Positions 1 to 12,631 of a stretch of DNA of 64,000 bases are shown in pieces. The notes below the pieces were generated by a model that was not told where the DNA came from, made no database searches, and worked only from the letters and a program-made list of their open reading frames with translations. A program made the translations under genes and the position numbers. Within the stretch, counting starts at the first letter, position 1. Each line of letters begins with the position of its first letter. This stretch comes from Trissonchulus latispiculum (taxonomy: Eukaryota; Nematoda; Enoplea; Enoplida; Ironidae). The stretch is taken from the NCBI GenBank assembly GCA_030248195.1, contig JASAND010004376.1:26269-90268 (forward strand), written 5' to 3'.

Positions 1-1612
1 ACCCAACCACTTGCTGTCAATCTTACACCCACACTGACTTCTGAACAACCCAACATGGAGGAATACAACTATTAGCTATCGAACCTACGAATTTAGACAA
101 GAGTGATGCGAAATGATTGAGCGTTCAACAAATGAAATGTTATTTTCACTTAGGCTTAGAATCTCGAGTATAATTTATATCTTTCCTGTCGGTGCTAACT
201 TCACATAAGTTTTTTTAAAAATCACACTCCAAAAGTACACACTAGCGAGAAACATTGGCATTTATTTCGTGACACCAGCAATACTAATACCACCAAAATC
301 AGTTAACATTCTGCTTGAAAATGTGTTTTCACTGCCAGGGGGGGGGAACTTCTTCATATGAGAACTTAGGAGGGAAAATTCTGCATATGATCCAGCATTA
401 GTTCTGAATGCGGAGACTGTTCTTGTTCCCTGCTATCCCATTTGTCATCTATACCACTCAAAATTCGTTGAACATTAAGCCGATAACCCTGGCGACTTTG
501 CTTTAGTTGAATCAAGGTTGCCAGTTTTATACTACTAATAGAAGGAAATCACTTACGTGACTATTTGACTAAATAAAAATCGTTACCAATCTTACAAAAT
601 CGTTAGACTAATGCACTAAACCTTTGACTTGAGTTGCGCTGTGCCCCGAAATTGAAGATTGGCTTGGTAATGCACCAAGTCTTTGACACAAAATCAAATT
701 AATAATTGTTCTAAAGGCGATGTTGGACTTAGTAATCCACCAAGCTCTTAACTTGAGATTGATAATCTTAGCTTTCAAGCTAAGCTTGGCGCTTACCACT
801 TCGGCAGAAATGAGAAAAAGTTAAAATTGGCAGTCCAAAAAATATTAAATTAGAAAACGGTTTTCGGCGAGTTGAGAGATAGTTGCTTGCAAATTTTGGT
901 GGCTTTCAATTACCTGATGAGTTAGAAATTAGTAAAAGGAAGTAAACATTGTGCAAAATGACGATTCTTGGCAAAATTTACACATTTTGTGTCGTTTTTC
1001 GAGAGCAGTACAGGTTGTAAAGAGAGCACAGCCTAATTCGACACAACCTATTTTCAACCTTACTTGTTTACATCTAAGGAAAGCCAAAAAATATTGCCAA
1101 ATTTGTAAGTAACAGTAAGCAAGCAGACACAGTTTCTGGTTATATCCGGTTTCATTACATAGGTACATATTATGTCATATGTCAAGTCTAGGATCAAATC
1201 TCTGCTTCAAATTATTTGTCCAGTAATAAAACATTCTTCTTCACACAAGTGGTTTTGCTACTATGGTCGTAAGAATTCTGTGTATGCGTAGAGTGCAACT
1301 ATCAATAGTTTCTGTAGCCTTTTCCAATCGTGCAGGAGACCCCCCTCAAGTCAGCACAGCAAGACGCCTAAGCTAAACTTTTCCCTCACATCTTAAGAGC
1401 CATAAGCAGCATGCTGGTAAATAATTTGGACCAAATCATTGCTTTTGAAAATGATACCACTTTTAACCAGATGAGAGATAAATGATATGAAATAGATTAA
1501 CCAATCAAGCCAAATAGAAAGTTGTAAGTTGTAGACTCTTCTAGTTGAGACTAAGTCAAAAGCTTGCTAAATTTGGTGATACAAATGGTCTTTGTAGACT
1601 CATTGTTTTCAG
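1..1612. other. Non-coding upstream region of MYND copy A
   Basis: No convincing coding exon is visible. By analogy with copy B, copy A should have an upstream exon encoding its N-terminus and the first metal ligands of the MYND finger. I do not find it here, so it probably lies left of the window or is lost. The stretch about 953-1345 is a dispersed repeat that recurs at 28078-28260. A run of nine G lies near 340. Confidence 0.5.
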
Positions 1613-2339
1613 GAACAAAGACATGCGGTAATTGTCATCTGGTTGCCTATTGCTCCAAAGAATGCCAAATCCAGCACTGGCCGATACATAAATCCGTTTG
1701 TCGCCAAAAGGTTGATCAGTGGCAACCTGGTTGGATTAGAAAAGGCAGAACGGCTAAATTCCTCACATCCAATCCAGGGCATACCACTTTCGGAGCTAAA
1801 TTACAGCTTTGGGGAACCGTTCCAGCCACCGACATCATCAACTGGCCTGAAAATGAATTGGGATCCCAAGCCACTTGGACTGAGCCGATGCGACTGGCCT
1901 TTCCAGCCTGCGGTGATCTGGGTCAACTCGTGGAAACGCTGGCCGCCTTTCCGCCGGATCAGGTCTCGGGTCCGGTTGAGGTGCTGCTCAATGATAAAGT
2001 TGATATGATTATGGCCAGAAATTTTCTGTCAGTCTATTTGTTGGCGCGATACGGAGCGGATGCCATTGACCTGGTTATTGCAATCTGGTATTCGATTACT
2101 TTTACTCCGCAGCATACTCTGTTCACTATGCGTGAGGTTATCGATATATGTGCGGGGGATACTGATAGCGAGCTGAATTTGAAATACGGGAGAACGGCAA
2201 TAAAAGTGATAGATACCTGTAGAATTCTAGAAATGCTGCACGAAATGGTCTTACAGGAGGCAGACGAAGGACTGAATAGTCGAAACGAAATCATGCTAAA
2301 TCCTAATCGTCAGGACTACACCGATCGGCATAGATTTTC
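1613..2339 (+). CDS. MYND zinc-finger/DUF4470 protein, copy A, internal exon
   Basis: The exon follows a TTTTCAG acceptor (phase 1) and ends at a GTAAGA donor (phase 2). It encodes the second half of a MYND finger: CGNC, then YCSKEC, then HKSVC with the usual HW spacing. A DUF4470-like region follows, seen as LWGTVPATDIINW, MRLAFPACGDLGQLVE, PVEVLLNDK and ARNFLSVYLLARYG. In known proteins DUF4470 accompanies MYND fingers and also forms the N-terminal part of the dynein-assembly factor DNAAF3. The likely role is a cytosolic protein-protein adaptor; the substrate is unknown. The exon corresponds closely to 17004-17754 of copy B. The reading frame continues in 3643-4534, and joining 2339 to 3643 restores the frame exactly. 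Confidence 0.85.
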
Positions 2340-2429
2340 GTAAGATTCTATGTACAAATAATTATTACATAATGGCAAAAGCGTATATTATCATAAGCTT
2401 GCGCCATGCTCTATGCAGTTAAGGCAAAC

Positions 2430-2742
2430 ACGTAATGTACACCCTATCGGCTGACCACCCAAAGGTACTCCCCCGTGACACCCCTTCCACAAATGTGTAC
2501 CTTTCTAAACGTGCACGTGCACGTTTCTGAACGCTCACTCGCCGTATCATTGGGAGTTGAAGTTCGAAACGTTTGTCTGAAATGCGTGATTTTCGAGAAA
2601 CCACAAGGATAGCTAGTGGAGTGAAGCTACGGTGGGAGCTGTCGCTAATGTGCACGCATGTTCCTGGGTACCTAGATTGGAGGTGATAACAGAGAACCTG
2701 CTAAGTTCCAGCTATCACGCTCTTTCATATTATGTACTTTTG
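2430..2742. mobile_element. Hairpin MITE of the CAAGAGTAC family, damaged copy
   Basis: It lies in the copy A intron. The right end reads TATTATGTACTTTTG, close to the family terminus TATTATGTACTCTTG, and is preceded by the family sequence TGATAACAGAGAA. The left end is eroded and no target duplication is visible. Related copies lie at 13115, 17785, 24248 and 59502. Confidence 0.6.
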
Positions 2743-3642
2743 ATATTACTCAGTGCCAGGCGTTTGCCGACATTTGTTGGGGAGGGCGATTTTTTTGCTT
2801 CTCCGCAATCGGGGGTGGATTGGTTTGTATGGGAGAGTGTCTGTTTAGTTCTCATAAAGATAGAAAAAATGTTAAATTGTTGTGTTGAAATGGTTCTTAA
2901 AAGTGTTGTGACAATTCTTTCTAGGCCCAAACCCAAACAACGATTCTGCGAAATTCTTAAAAGAGTTTTCTAGGAGCAGCATATACGGGTCCACATCACA
3001 TTGTCGAATTATGAAATTCTGTATGTAAATAATTTATTAGTCAATAAAGATTAGAGGTTCGATAGAGTGTGTAATATGTCTGATTCAGTCCCTACTTAAT
3101 CGCTAACCTAACTTAAAATAAACGGCACGCCCTAATTTACACGGATTTACTTCAACAGAAATAACAAAAATTCAACCAGTTCCAAAAACATAACGACACT
3201 CCAAATTTAAGATAATTTTACAGAATTCAACTAGACAATACCAGACCTGGGCAAGCACAATACTTGAATATAAAATCTCAAAACAGAATAACAAACCGTA
3301 TATAAATCCTGAATAGAAGTATGGGTGTAACCCCAAACACCCCCCAACTGACAGCCGAATCAAGCCGGAGGAACGTAGTAATTAAAATGGCGCCCACGCC
3401 GCCGACTGTGACAAAGTTTGAAACCAGAATGACTAAAGTTGTAATCAAAATGGAGGCGAAAATGAATTAGCTATGTACGGCGTTGGACCGTACACAGCAG
3501 TCAAATTTAGATTGATTTTTCATAAAGTTAGCACTCACTTTTGAATAATTTAGGGTAAAATCAAGGAAATATTCTACAACATGATTGGGCTGTAATTATT
3601 TCATTGAATTGTAATTATTTCATTCTTACTTTTTAATTTCAG
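2743..3642. other. Remainder of copy A intron
   Basis: AT-rich sequence with no coding signal. It ends in a clear polypyrimidine tract and TTTCAG acceptor at 3642. Confidence 0.5.
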
Positions 3643-4534
3643 TTTGAAGCCATGGCATCGGGTTGGCTGGGATAAATTTCGAGTGCATGGTATTTTTCTG
3701 CCATTTGGAGTCTCAACTGTTCACATCGAGTCTCCTAACAAATTCATACTGCATCCAGTCTACGGATTTATTATGTTGGATTCTTCAGATCCCATGTTTG
3801 GATGGAGTATGGAAAAGGTGAAGAAGTTTGGTGATTCGGAAGGACTACCAACGAACGATCTGGTCGGTCGCCTATATTTTTATATTCGTCGACAGCTGGA
3901 AAAAGTCGTTCAGATAATGGACAAACTTCCGATGTCTTTTCGATTTTACTGTAGACCTGCCGAAGACTTGACACCACTACTGCAGTCAGAGAAGATGGTT
4001 TTCGATCGAATCGACGTATCAAATGTTTGCGATGAGAACTATTTGGGTCTGGTTCCTGTACTCAAGGCCTGGGGTCCTCTTCTAGCCAGAGAGAATCCCT
4101 ACTCTTGTTTGATCACCAGTTTTATCAATTGGAATGGATTTCACAACGATCCAGCATTGGACCTGCACATACAAGAGTCTGTTTTTGAACAATTGGCTGT
4201 CCTTCCGTGCAAGAAAACTATTTTTGATGAAGCTGCTAGATACGCACGGTCCTCATTAGTACTGTCCTTTGAGCCGATGTTTGATTTTTCTACCCTATTC
4301 GATGGCTATATTCGTAAGCGATTGTCCCAGACTAAGAAATCTCAGCTTTCAGTTCGTCGTCGCGCAATTCATCGAATCGTCCCTTATCGAGCCGGATTCA
4401 GTCTGGATGATCCGCCCACATCGACTCTGCTGAAATATTCTGATGGCGACGAAATTCTGTATCAGAATTATTATAGATTCATTCTGGCCAGTGGTGGTGA
4501 GAGTAATCGATATATTGAATGGGAATTGAAGTGA
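3643..4534 (+). CDS. MYND/DUF4470 protein, copy A, terminal exon (DNAAF3-like C-terminal region)
   Basis: The exon begins after TTTCAG with one base completing the split codon and runs to TGA at 4532-4534, giving about 296 residues. Conserved blocks shared with copy B are KPWHRVGW, DSSDPMFGW, GRLYFYIRRQLEK, RFYCRPAEDL, FDRIDVSNVCDENYLGL, NPYSCLITSFINW, EPMFDFSTLF, HRIVPYRAGF and DDPP. The FDRIDVSN...ENYLG and NPYSCLIT..INW blocks resemble the C-terminal domain of DNAAF3-type proteins; this is my recollection of the family and was not searched. The frame is intact, so copy A may be functional if its first exon exists. DNAAF3 relatives help pre-assemble ciliary dyneins in the cytoplasm, but a MYND-bearing protein need not do so. 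Confidence 0.85.
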
Positions 4535-6379
4535 CTTATGGTGACGTGTGACAGATGCTGTCACCAATGACAGGCTGTGTTCCAAAGAATGCAGAGTCAC
4601 CCAATATACACTGCATCTTTAAAAATATTTATGGTGTATGTTGTTAATGAAAATGTAGTTCATGGAGATATACAAGGTGTCATAGAATATCATAGGATGA
4701 TATTTTTATTATCGGAACATGTCAACATATCACAGTTGCATGACGTTATGCTCCGACTAGAGCATAATAATGCAAAAATTCAGTATGCAAAATCCTTGCT
4801 CAATCAAGATTCAGTTGACTTCTTTGGGTATTCCTGGACATATCATACGTTGGACATATGCAAACCCTAAGAACATAAAAAAGATTAAAGAAGTAAGAAA
4901 GAAGGTTTACCCGTACAATAGAAAGTCAATGTACAGTTTTCTTGGCCCTACAAATCTGTGAAACAACTGCAAATCTGTGAAACATTTGTCTGGGAACGGG
5001 ATCATACAACGGGAAATGCTTTCAAATACTTACTATCCACATTCGGCAGGGTGGCTAGCAGAAGGTGTACACTAGAGATATGCATTTCGGCCCGACCCGG
5101 GCCGACATCCATTTGCTTGCGGGCCGGGCCGGGCCGAGAAATATTTTAACTACGGGCCGGAGCAGGCTGAAACGGGTCGGAGCGACTCTCGAAAATGTTG
5201 TTAAATCACTAAACTAAACTAAACATTTACTCATTCTGGTTAATTTACAGCAAAATTTAATATTTATATCTTCCTGGTACAAGTCTTTTCGTCATATACA
5301 ACAATACTATCTCAGCATTCCTTCAATTATTTTTGACCTTCTTTCCAAAAGGACATGGGTTCGGTTAACATCGTGCAACATGTGCGCTCTTCATATCCGA
5401 TTTAAAACCGTACGAAGAAATTCAATTGCGGTTTTTTTACTTTCATTGTATGAAATGAAATGAAATGAAATTCCATGCTATGTAATTCGTTTTTTAATGA
5501 GCTTTAAAGTGTTGGCAAATTATCTATTCCTGTTAATAATCAAAATAATACAAAAATAATAAAACAATAATTCAAATAATCATTCACAAAGCACAACAGT
5601 CCTGTATTAAATTTAAGCCGTGATAATATGTCTGGTATAAATATATACATCAAATTTACTAATTTTTGGTACTCCCGGATCAATTAATTCGCAAGCAGTA
5701 TTTTGAATAATAGTCCACGTACGATATACTCCGTGGTTATAATTTTTTAAGCTATGCAAGAATATATGACACTATTAGGTGGCATACCAATCTAGCTATT
5801 TTGTGATAACAAGCTCGTTTAGATTAATATCATTCTTGCAGACAGCCTTTTATTGCCTGTTCGCAGAATTGGTGCGACAACATTGTGTGCCTACTGGCGA
5901 TAACCTTTTGTATCGTATACAATGGAAACAGTGATTTCCCAGCTCACGTGAATGTGTGAATTCGTATGCGTAATCTGATCTAGTGGAGATTTCTGCGACA
6001 ATTTTTGACAGAATATTTAAACCAGTAAGCAGAAAGATCTGAATTCTCTTTCCTTTCTTTTATTAATTTTGCCAAATTACGTTGTAGAATATAGAATGTA
6101 TCAGTGAGTTAAGCCTAAGTCTAACTAGGCAGAAATTAGTCTGTGAGCGAATAAGTAATAGTTTATGAATGATCAATCTCAAATTATGGATGCCTAATTT
6201 CGTGGCTTGAGATGTCTCATGAGTTGGAACTAATTCAAGATGGCGGAATTCAATCAGTTGGGGTTGTTCCGTGCAGTGGGTAGGTCGGTCAATGGTTGGT
6301 CTCATTTCTGCCATTTTCATGTCCCGAGTTAGAGTTGTTTCTATTTTGTGAGTGACATATATTTTTGAGTTGCCTATCA
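4535..6379. other. Intergenic, no gene recognised
   Basis: AT-rich sequence with an island of GGGCC/CGGGC-rich DNA at about 5088-5185 that resembles a decayed GC-rich repeat, and a short ATGAA repeat near 5450-5470. Small open frames here show no recognisable domain. Confidence 0.4.
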
Positions 6380-7740
6380 TTCTTTTTAATGGTTATTGGA
6401 ATAAACGCCTGCTTTTGTACCAAACCTTTTTAGCTTGCCTAGTGAGCCCAAATGCAAGCCTAACTCAAGATACAAACAACTAGTCTTTATTTTATAGTCG
6501 AACATCACACAACTTCGTCAACAACTTGAAATCAAACGGTCTGTCCAATCGTGAAACTAGCACCAGGGTTCCATACCCGACAAAAGTGGTGACCGTGACA
6601 GTGGTAGATGTCCAAAAATTATTCTGGACCTATCACTCGTAGTATAACCCGTAACTTACATGAAAACGTTATACTTTTTCACGTACTTCCTCAAAGTGAG
6701 GAAGACATTTTGGAGACTTCCAAAATGGCAGAGATGAATGCGGTCCGGGGTGACACTGCGGGTGGGGGCAAGATATGGGGGGGCCCAAAACCCACCCCAA
6801 TCCCGGAGTGACAGCTCAACCCGGGGGGGGAGGAACCACCCCCGGCCCTCTCCCCGGTCCGATTCTATGCCGAGTGTCCAACAAAATGGGGGAATTTTAG
6901 CGAGTTCAGCCAGCCTTTTGACATTTCAACGTCCACCAGGGGGGGGTTCGCTTAGACTTGCTAGCGAGTCCCCCACAGCCCACCAGGACGGAACTTGGCA
7001 GGGTGGGGCTAACATGTCAACATTTTATGCTCCCCAACCCCCTACAGTATCAGTGTCTGATTTTAGTGATATGCTAACGGGTCGGTACGGTCCCCCGAGA
7101 CAAGAAACTGGGGGGTTGGGGGTTGTCCCAGGGGGGACCTCCCTCTCCTGACAGTCACTCCTGGGTCTGCGGGATGAGTCCGGGTGCTTCCCCGTCCAGA
7201 ATCAGTCAGAAACTACAGTGAAATCGTTGTTGGGGGGTCTGACGCTCCCTTGTAAAAATCTGGCAGGGAAGAAATTTCAGAGTCCGGGAAAGGTACCCGA
7301 AGGGATACCTCTCCGTCGACAGTGATTGATATTGACCCCTATTTAGAAATGGCTGCCGAAAAAGGGGAGGGCGACCTCTATACATTGATGCAGGATTTCC
7401 TCAATCGTCTGTGTAAAAATAAGGGGTTACTCCCTCAGAAGTTGTCAGATATTTACCGTCAGCAGGAAAACGTAAAGAAAACGGCAAAGACCAGAAGGGT
7501 AGTGAGCAGTTGGAGGGGCCCTCGGGGGAGGGTCGACAAACCCCAGTAGGTGACCTGATTCAACTAGCGGGCAGTCAGACCTCCCCAGCTCAGGGTCCTG
7601 ATCCTGTGCGAGCGGCCCTGGAACGGACTCTGTTTCAATTTTTTCTGAATTTTGAAAATACACCAGTATACCAAAATACCAAAATTGTTACACCAGTTCA
7701 AAATTTAGAATCGAGGGGGATTTTATTTTTCTGGAATTAA
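6380..7740 (+). mobile_element. Probable LTR-retrotransposon 5' fragment with gag-like leader
   Basis: The stretch at 6585-6610 (TGGTGACCGTGAC, then GTGGTAG and an ATG) closely matches the start of the internal region of the LTR element at 18604 (TGGCGACCGTG...GTGGTAG-ATG). This suggests an LTR end followed by a primer-binding site and a gag-like start at about 6608. Downstream, the sequence is abruptly rich in G and C runs to about 7740 and is broken into short frames (6608-6811, 6738-7151, 7322-7549). No reverse transcriptase or 3' LTR is seen. Assignment rests on the leader similarity and composition only. Confidence 0.4.
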
Positions 7741-9136
7741 CTCTTGGAATAATAGATTCTTTTCAAAAGACCCCCTTTGGTTGAGCTAAAAACTGTGACA
7801 GATCATCTTGCATAATATGCAAATTAACTTGTTTACAAGCTTAGGTAGAGAGAAGCTGCTGGTAAAACTTTATCCAACTATTGGAATAATAAAGGCAAAA
7901 ATATTACTTTGATCAGGGTGTGCACGAAACAGAGAAACCTGGAAAAATTTTTCAGTTCGTGACAAGGGCAATCTGCACTGCAACAAGAGTCTCAAGAACA
8001 ATCAGAATCACGCCTTTTCCCCTAGCGGTCCTTGCTTATACGTGGATGGGCAAACCCCTGAGAGAGCGCTCGGACCGTAGGAAGCGTCCTGACCCGAACT
8101 ACAGAAAACTACAAAAATTTCCCAAAATTTGGCAAATAATGGCTACTTTAGACCTGTTTTAAGCGATTTTTGCAACATCAATAATGTGCAATGAAGGGCT
8201 TGCATTCAATAAATAATAAATTACAATAGCGAAAATTTAATGTTCAAAAAGTAAATCATATCGACTGATCAGAAAAATACTCTATGTATTTAAAAACGGC
8301 AATAGTGAAAAACACTGTTGTATTGTGCAGCAAAACTTGCACGAGTTCCTAAATCTGCACTGCCATATACCGTTCTACGGCGAGATAATGCTCCTTTTAG
8401 GAGCCAACTTGTTCCTGCTGCGCCTCGGCGCAGCAGGTCTACTATAATCGGTTTGAAAGTTCAATTAACACATAGGCAGTGTTATTCATACTCCATCATA
8501 TAAAATACACATGTTGCATGCTAGTAACTCTTGAGAACTTTGACGATATGCAAATTAGGATTTGTAGATTAACAAAAAGTCATTTAAAGCTAGGTACTAA
8601 GAACATGTATTCAAGTTTCAAAACTGGGCTAATTCACCTTCATTACTTCAATTCAAATTCATTAGTCTACCCAGTTCAGTTTAGAGCAATCCACACTTGT
8701 CTCTAATATTTGTAAATAAGTGCCGCCTGCACATTTCCCGATCTTAGATTGTTTTTTCTACAATTGAATGTAGTTTGCATGATTTATGAACTTCACTCTC
8801 ACATCCAATGCATAATCAGTCAAAAACCAAGTGAAACAGGCAGTATTTGTTTACAACGTAGACAAGTTTCCTTGTCCTTGCACTCCGGGAATACAGTATA
8901 AAGATAACTAGAAAAGCTAATACACGTGAGATTTAGAACTTTGCTCGCAGCAGGTCCATAGTTAGCAATATGTAACTATTTCTGTCAGAGGAATTGTGAA
9001 CAAATCTAGGCTAATTTTGCACAAAACTATTGCTTGTTTTGAAAGTATTTTTGAAAGTTTTCGTAGTAACACCATGGTTTCAATAGATTCTCATTCATAT
9101 ACGACTTTGTATAATCACTGTTTCAGTTCAATCAAG
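7741..9136. other. Intergenic region upstream of MYND copy B
   Basis: No gene is recognised. It contains a perfect GC-rich hairpin at 8414-8437. The TTTCAG at 9121-9126 just before the copy B start could be a 5'UTR splice acceptor. Confidence 0.45.
8414..8437. repeat. Perfect GC-rich 24-bp palindrome
   Basis: CCTGCTGCGCC, a 2-nt TC loop, then GGCGCAGCAGG: an 11-bp perfect stem in otherwise AT-rich DNA. No T-run follows that would suggest a terminator, and no neighbouring coding signal explains it. Confidence 0.8.
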
Positions 9137-9512
9137 ATGAATGTGGATTTGCTGGTCGGTGAAGTTGAACGAAAATTGTCTGTAACGCCATCAAAGGAAG
9201 AAAAGGTTTCACTGGTACTTGATGCATTGAAACAATACTATGATAAAGCAGCGGGAAAGTCACATTTAATCTATCCTGCCCGGGATGATGTCTCAGAAAA
9301 TACTTCTTATGAAACTTCTGAAATGGCTCTTAAATATTTCGAGTATAGAATTATGTTCATCTGCAAGCAGCACGGGATTTCGGAACTGGTCCAAGAGCGG
9401 CGTGCGACCTCTGATATGAGACAACTTGGTGCAGCTCCCGACTGCTCCGAGTTGACCTCGTTTCCGTGCTGCAACAGTGACGATGCTTCAATGAAATATT
9501 GTGTCAAGAAAG
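9137..9512 (+). CDS. MYND/DUF4470 protein, copy B, first exon
   Basis: The exon encodes about 125 N-terminal residues (start MNVDLLVGEV) and ends with the first ligands of the MYND finger: FPCCNSDD, then KYCVKK. The donor is AAAG|GTGGGA in phase 1, matching the phase-1 acceptor at 17004. The join reads CVKK-G-NMICSNC and rebuilds the finger. An upstream in-frame ATG at 9074 has a better Kozak context (ACCATGG), but a TTTCAG lies between the two, so the start is uncertain. No homologous exon was found for copy A. Confidence 0.75.
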
Positions 9513-9691
9513 GTGGGAATCTAAACATTCCATTTTGACATTAGGTTATATTGTAAATTTACGACATTTCGCAGGAGTTTTTCTAAATTTGAGCTAGCCT
9601 GAAACAAGCGTAGATCATGATACAAATAAAATAACCACTAAATTATTCAAATAAGAGCACGAGCTATGTGTTAAAAATTGGTTCTATTGAG

Positions 9692-12631
9692 TGTCAGTGG
9701 ACGTGGTGGCCATTCTAAGTTCAGGTTAAAGTAGGATTGAATATAGTGAATTTTGAGTTTTCGCGCTAATGCTAGCGCTTTGATAGAGCGAATGCGCTGA
9801 TTCGTTCGTTCGTTCGTTCGCCTGCTTCCTAAGTTCTATTTCCTACCTTGGTTCGAATTTAAAGTTTAGCGGAGTAGCATTGTCACGTGGCCCAGAGTCG
9901 CTATGAAACCTAGTGAGTTGATATTTCAGCTCTACTGTAGCTATATATATTTTTAAGAAATCTGATATCCGCACAAACTGTTAAATTTTATTTTAATTTT
10001 ACTACTTCTTAAATTAACTTATTTTAAATAGGTTTAGACAATCAAAATAAATTATAAATCGAAACATTGCTGTTTAAGTCAGTGCTTGAAATTTGAAATT
10101 TCGAAACTAATTGCTAGTTATACAAAATTTATTTGTTTTAGAATTTAAGTAGCAATACCAAAACAAGAGCTTGATGACATTTTCATAATTTCTTCTTTAA
10201 TTATGATTCCTCAATTAAAGTTAACTATTAACTTCCTTAATTAATTAATAAAAGCCTAATGAATAATCAGAAGTATTGGTAAGCCTTTGGCAATGGGCTT
10301 CTTGGTAAAAGTGAACTCAACGTTTATACTTCATTAGCTATCATCTCAAGGTAAAATAGTCCATATTGGACATTTGTATCAGGTGACTGGTGGTGACCAA
10401 AATCTGGACAGCAACAAAGGTCTAAAATCAGGATCGGGGAACTAAAAACCGTTGTCCACAACAGGAGTGAAATTGGGGTCTAATTACAGGAACAGACTTA
10501 GGAACTTCGTCTTATTTAAGGTCCTGGCATCGCTTTGTGAAATTTGTGTATTTAACTGCATATTTCGGATATGACAAACCTTAATGAAAAATTTTGGAAT
10601 AAATGCCAACTCTAATTTTTCTTAGACTTCTAATATTTTATAATTTTATTTCTAAGTAAAAGATGAAAAAATTAAAAAAATTGAAATTTTGGAAATTTTA
10701 CGCTGCGAAGTCAACCACAGGTCAATGGTGAAACCTTTCTTTAGGGACATTTTTAAAGGAAACTTTTCAAAATTCACTTCAACGTGGGAAATTTAGATAT
10801 GCAATCAAATGAAATTTCAGTTTTCAAACTGAAAATTTTAATTTCAAGTTAATTCAATGAAATTTCGAAAATAAACTTGAAAATAAATTTTAATTAAATT
10901 GATTATATACCTTTGCCCTACTTAAAGATTTGAGCTCGGAAATAAAATCTCTAATATTGTAGGTTTTTGGAATTTAGTTAAATTTTTACTTAGAAATGAA
11001 AACATAAAATACTAGATTCCTAAGAAGTTAGCACTTATTAAGAAGTTTTATTATTAAGGTTTATTACATGCAAAATAAGCAATTGAATACAATAAATGAT
11101 TCTATATAACTAATCCTACAAATTTTCTGATGTTTCAAGAAATTTTATTTATTATATGTTTCGATTTGGTTTTGTATCTCAGTCGAACTATTATATATAA
11201 TGAGTATTATTTTGCTGGACTACGCTAATCATATTCCATCTTCAGAGCATAATAGTTGCTGAGCCAAACTCAATTTATAAACTGAAACCTGCATTATTTC
11301 CTGCATTATGGTGAATTTTATTTTATTAATTAAGGGGGGCTACTAAAATGGACTTGCCCCGAATTTTCAAAAATTGCCAAAATCGTAATTTTTGGTCTGT
11401 CGGATCCTGTGTAGAAGCTTTCTGCAGCCATAGAAGTCGCAAACCTTCACTAATCGAGCTGAAATTTGGTGTGGGTGTATTTTCGACCACGCTGAGTTCA
11501 AATACCTCAAAAATTTTCAATTTCAAAAAATTTGATTTTTTCGATTTTTGGGGTACCATTGCCCAAAAATGGCGATTTTGACAATTTTTGCAAATTCAAG
11601 TCGACATAAAAATTTTTCAGTAGGCAGTATTTCCTACTATTTGGCACACATGATCACACCTATAGGGCCTCTGTACATGCCAAATTACGGCCTTATAGCT
11701 TGCACCAAAATTAAAATTTTCTTTTCGTTAGCCAAAATTTTTTAAATTTCTGGCAAAACTTCAACTTTGAAGATCAATTCCCGCAGATTCAGATAAGATA
11801 CAGCCGTCTAGTATTTTTCTGCAGATAGGGTCACATTTGCCAAATTATTATGCCAAATGGCAGCCTTGAAGCTAATATCTAGGAGTCTGCAGAAATTTTT
11901 AATCAATTATGTTGGTAGTTGTGAAAAATGGGGGGTCGGGCACATAAAGGCGACGGCTGCACATGGCTGGAAGACGGCTAAGATCTCAGTACCCGATATT
12001 CTTTTGACCACACCCATGCTCTATGTCTATGCCAAAAAGTAGGCCAATCGGACAAAGTCGGGGCAAACCGTAAGTAGCCCACCCCTTAATTGAGGAAGTT
12101 AATAGTTAACTTTAATTGAGGAATCATAATTAAAGAAGAAATGATGAAAATGTCATCAAGTTCTTGTTTTGGTATTGCTACTTAAATTCTAAAACAACTA
12201 AATTTTGTATTAACTAGCAATTAGTTTCGAAATCTCAAATTTCAAGCACTGACTTAAACAGCAATGTTTCGATTTATAATTTATTTTGATTGTCTAAACC
12301 TATTTAAAATAAGTTAATTTAAGAAGTAGTAAAATTAAAATAAAATTTAACAGTTTGTGCGGATATCTGATTTCTTAAAAATATATATAGCTACAGTAGA
12401 GCTGAAATATCAACTCACTAGGTTTCATAGCGACTCTGGGCCACGTGACAATGCTACTCCGCTAAAGATTAAATTCGAACCAAGGTAGGAAATAGAACTT
12501 AGGAAGTAGGCGAACAAAGAAGGCAGCGCATTCGGTCTATCAAAGCGCTATCATTAGCGCGAAAACTCAAAATTCGCTATATTCAATCCTACTTTAGCCT
12601 GAACTTAGAATGGCCACCACGTCCACTGACA
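9692..12631. mobile_element. Foldback DNA element with about 550-bp inverted arms
   Basis: The left arm, about 9692-10241, is the reverse complement of the right arm, about 12086-12631. Termini are TGTCAGTGGACG and CGTCCACTGACA. The element is flanked by direct 6-bp duplications ATTGAG (9686-9691 and 12632-12637). No transposase frame is present, so it is non-autonomous. It sits in intron 1 of copy B. The left arm carries a short GTTC tetranucleotide run (about 9803-9820) that is degraded in the right arm. The superfamily is not clear: 6-bp duplications with long inverted repeats occur in Polinton/Maverick elements, but those termini begin AG, unlike here. Confidence 0.85.
11334..12085. mobile_element. 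TTAA-flanked element nested in the foldback element
   Basis: It is bounded by TTAA on both sides (11330-11333, 12086-12089) with inverted ends GGGGGGCTACT and AGTAGCCCACCCC that differ by a small indel; the similarity continues through TTGCCCCGA. TTAA duplication is the habit of piggyBac and Kolobok superfamilies. Only small frames of about 77 codons lie inside, so it is non-autonomous. Confidence 0.65.

Noticed and set aside
8996..9073. Upstream extension of copy B exon 1
   Set aside because: The frame is open, but no ATG precedes 9074 with good context except the very first codon, and a likely acceptor at 9126 suggests this is untranslated or intronic.
11326..12042. Small frames of 61-77 codons on both strands
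   Set aside because: They lie within the TTAA element and have no transposase motif or homology I can recognise.
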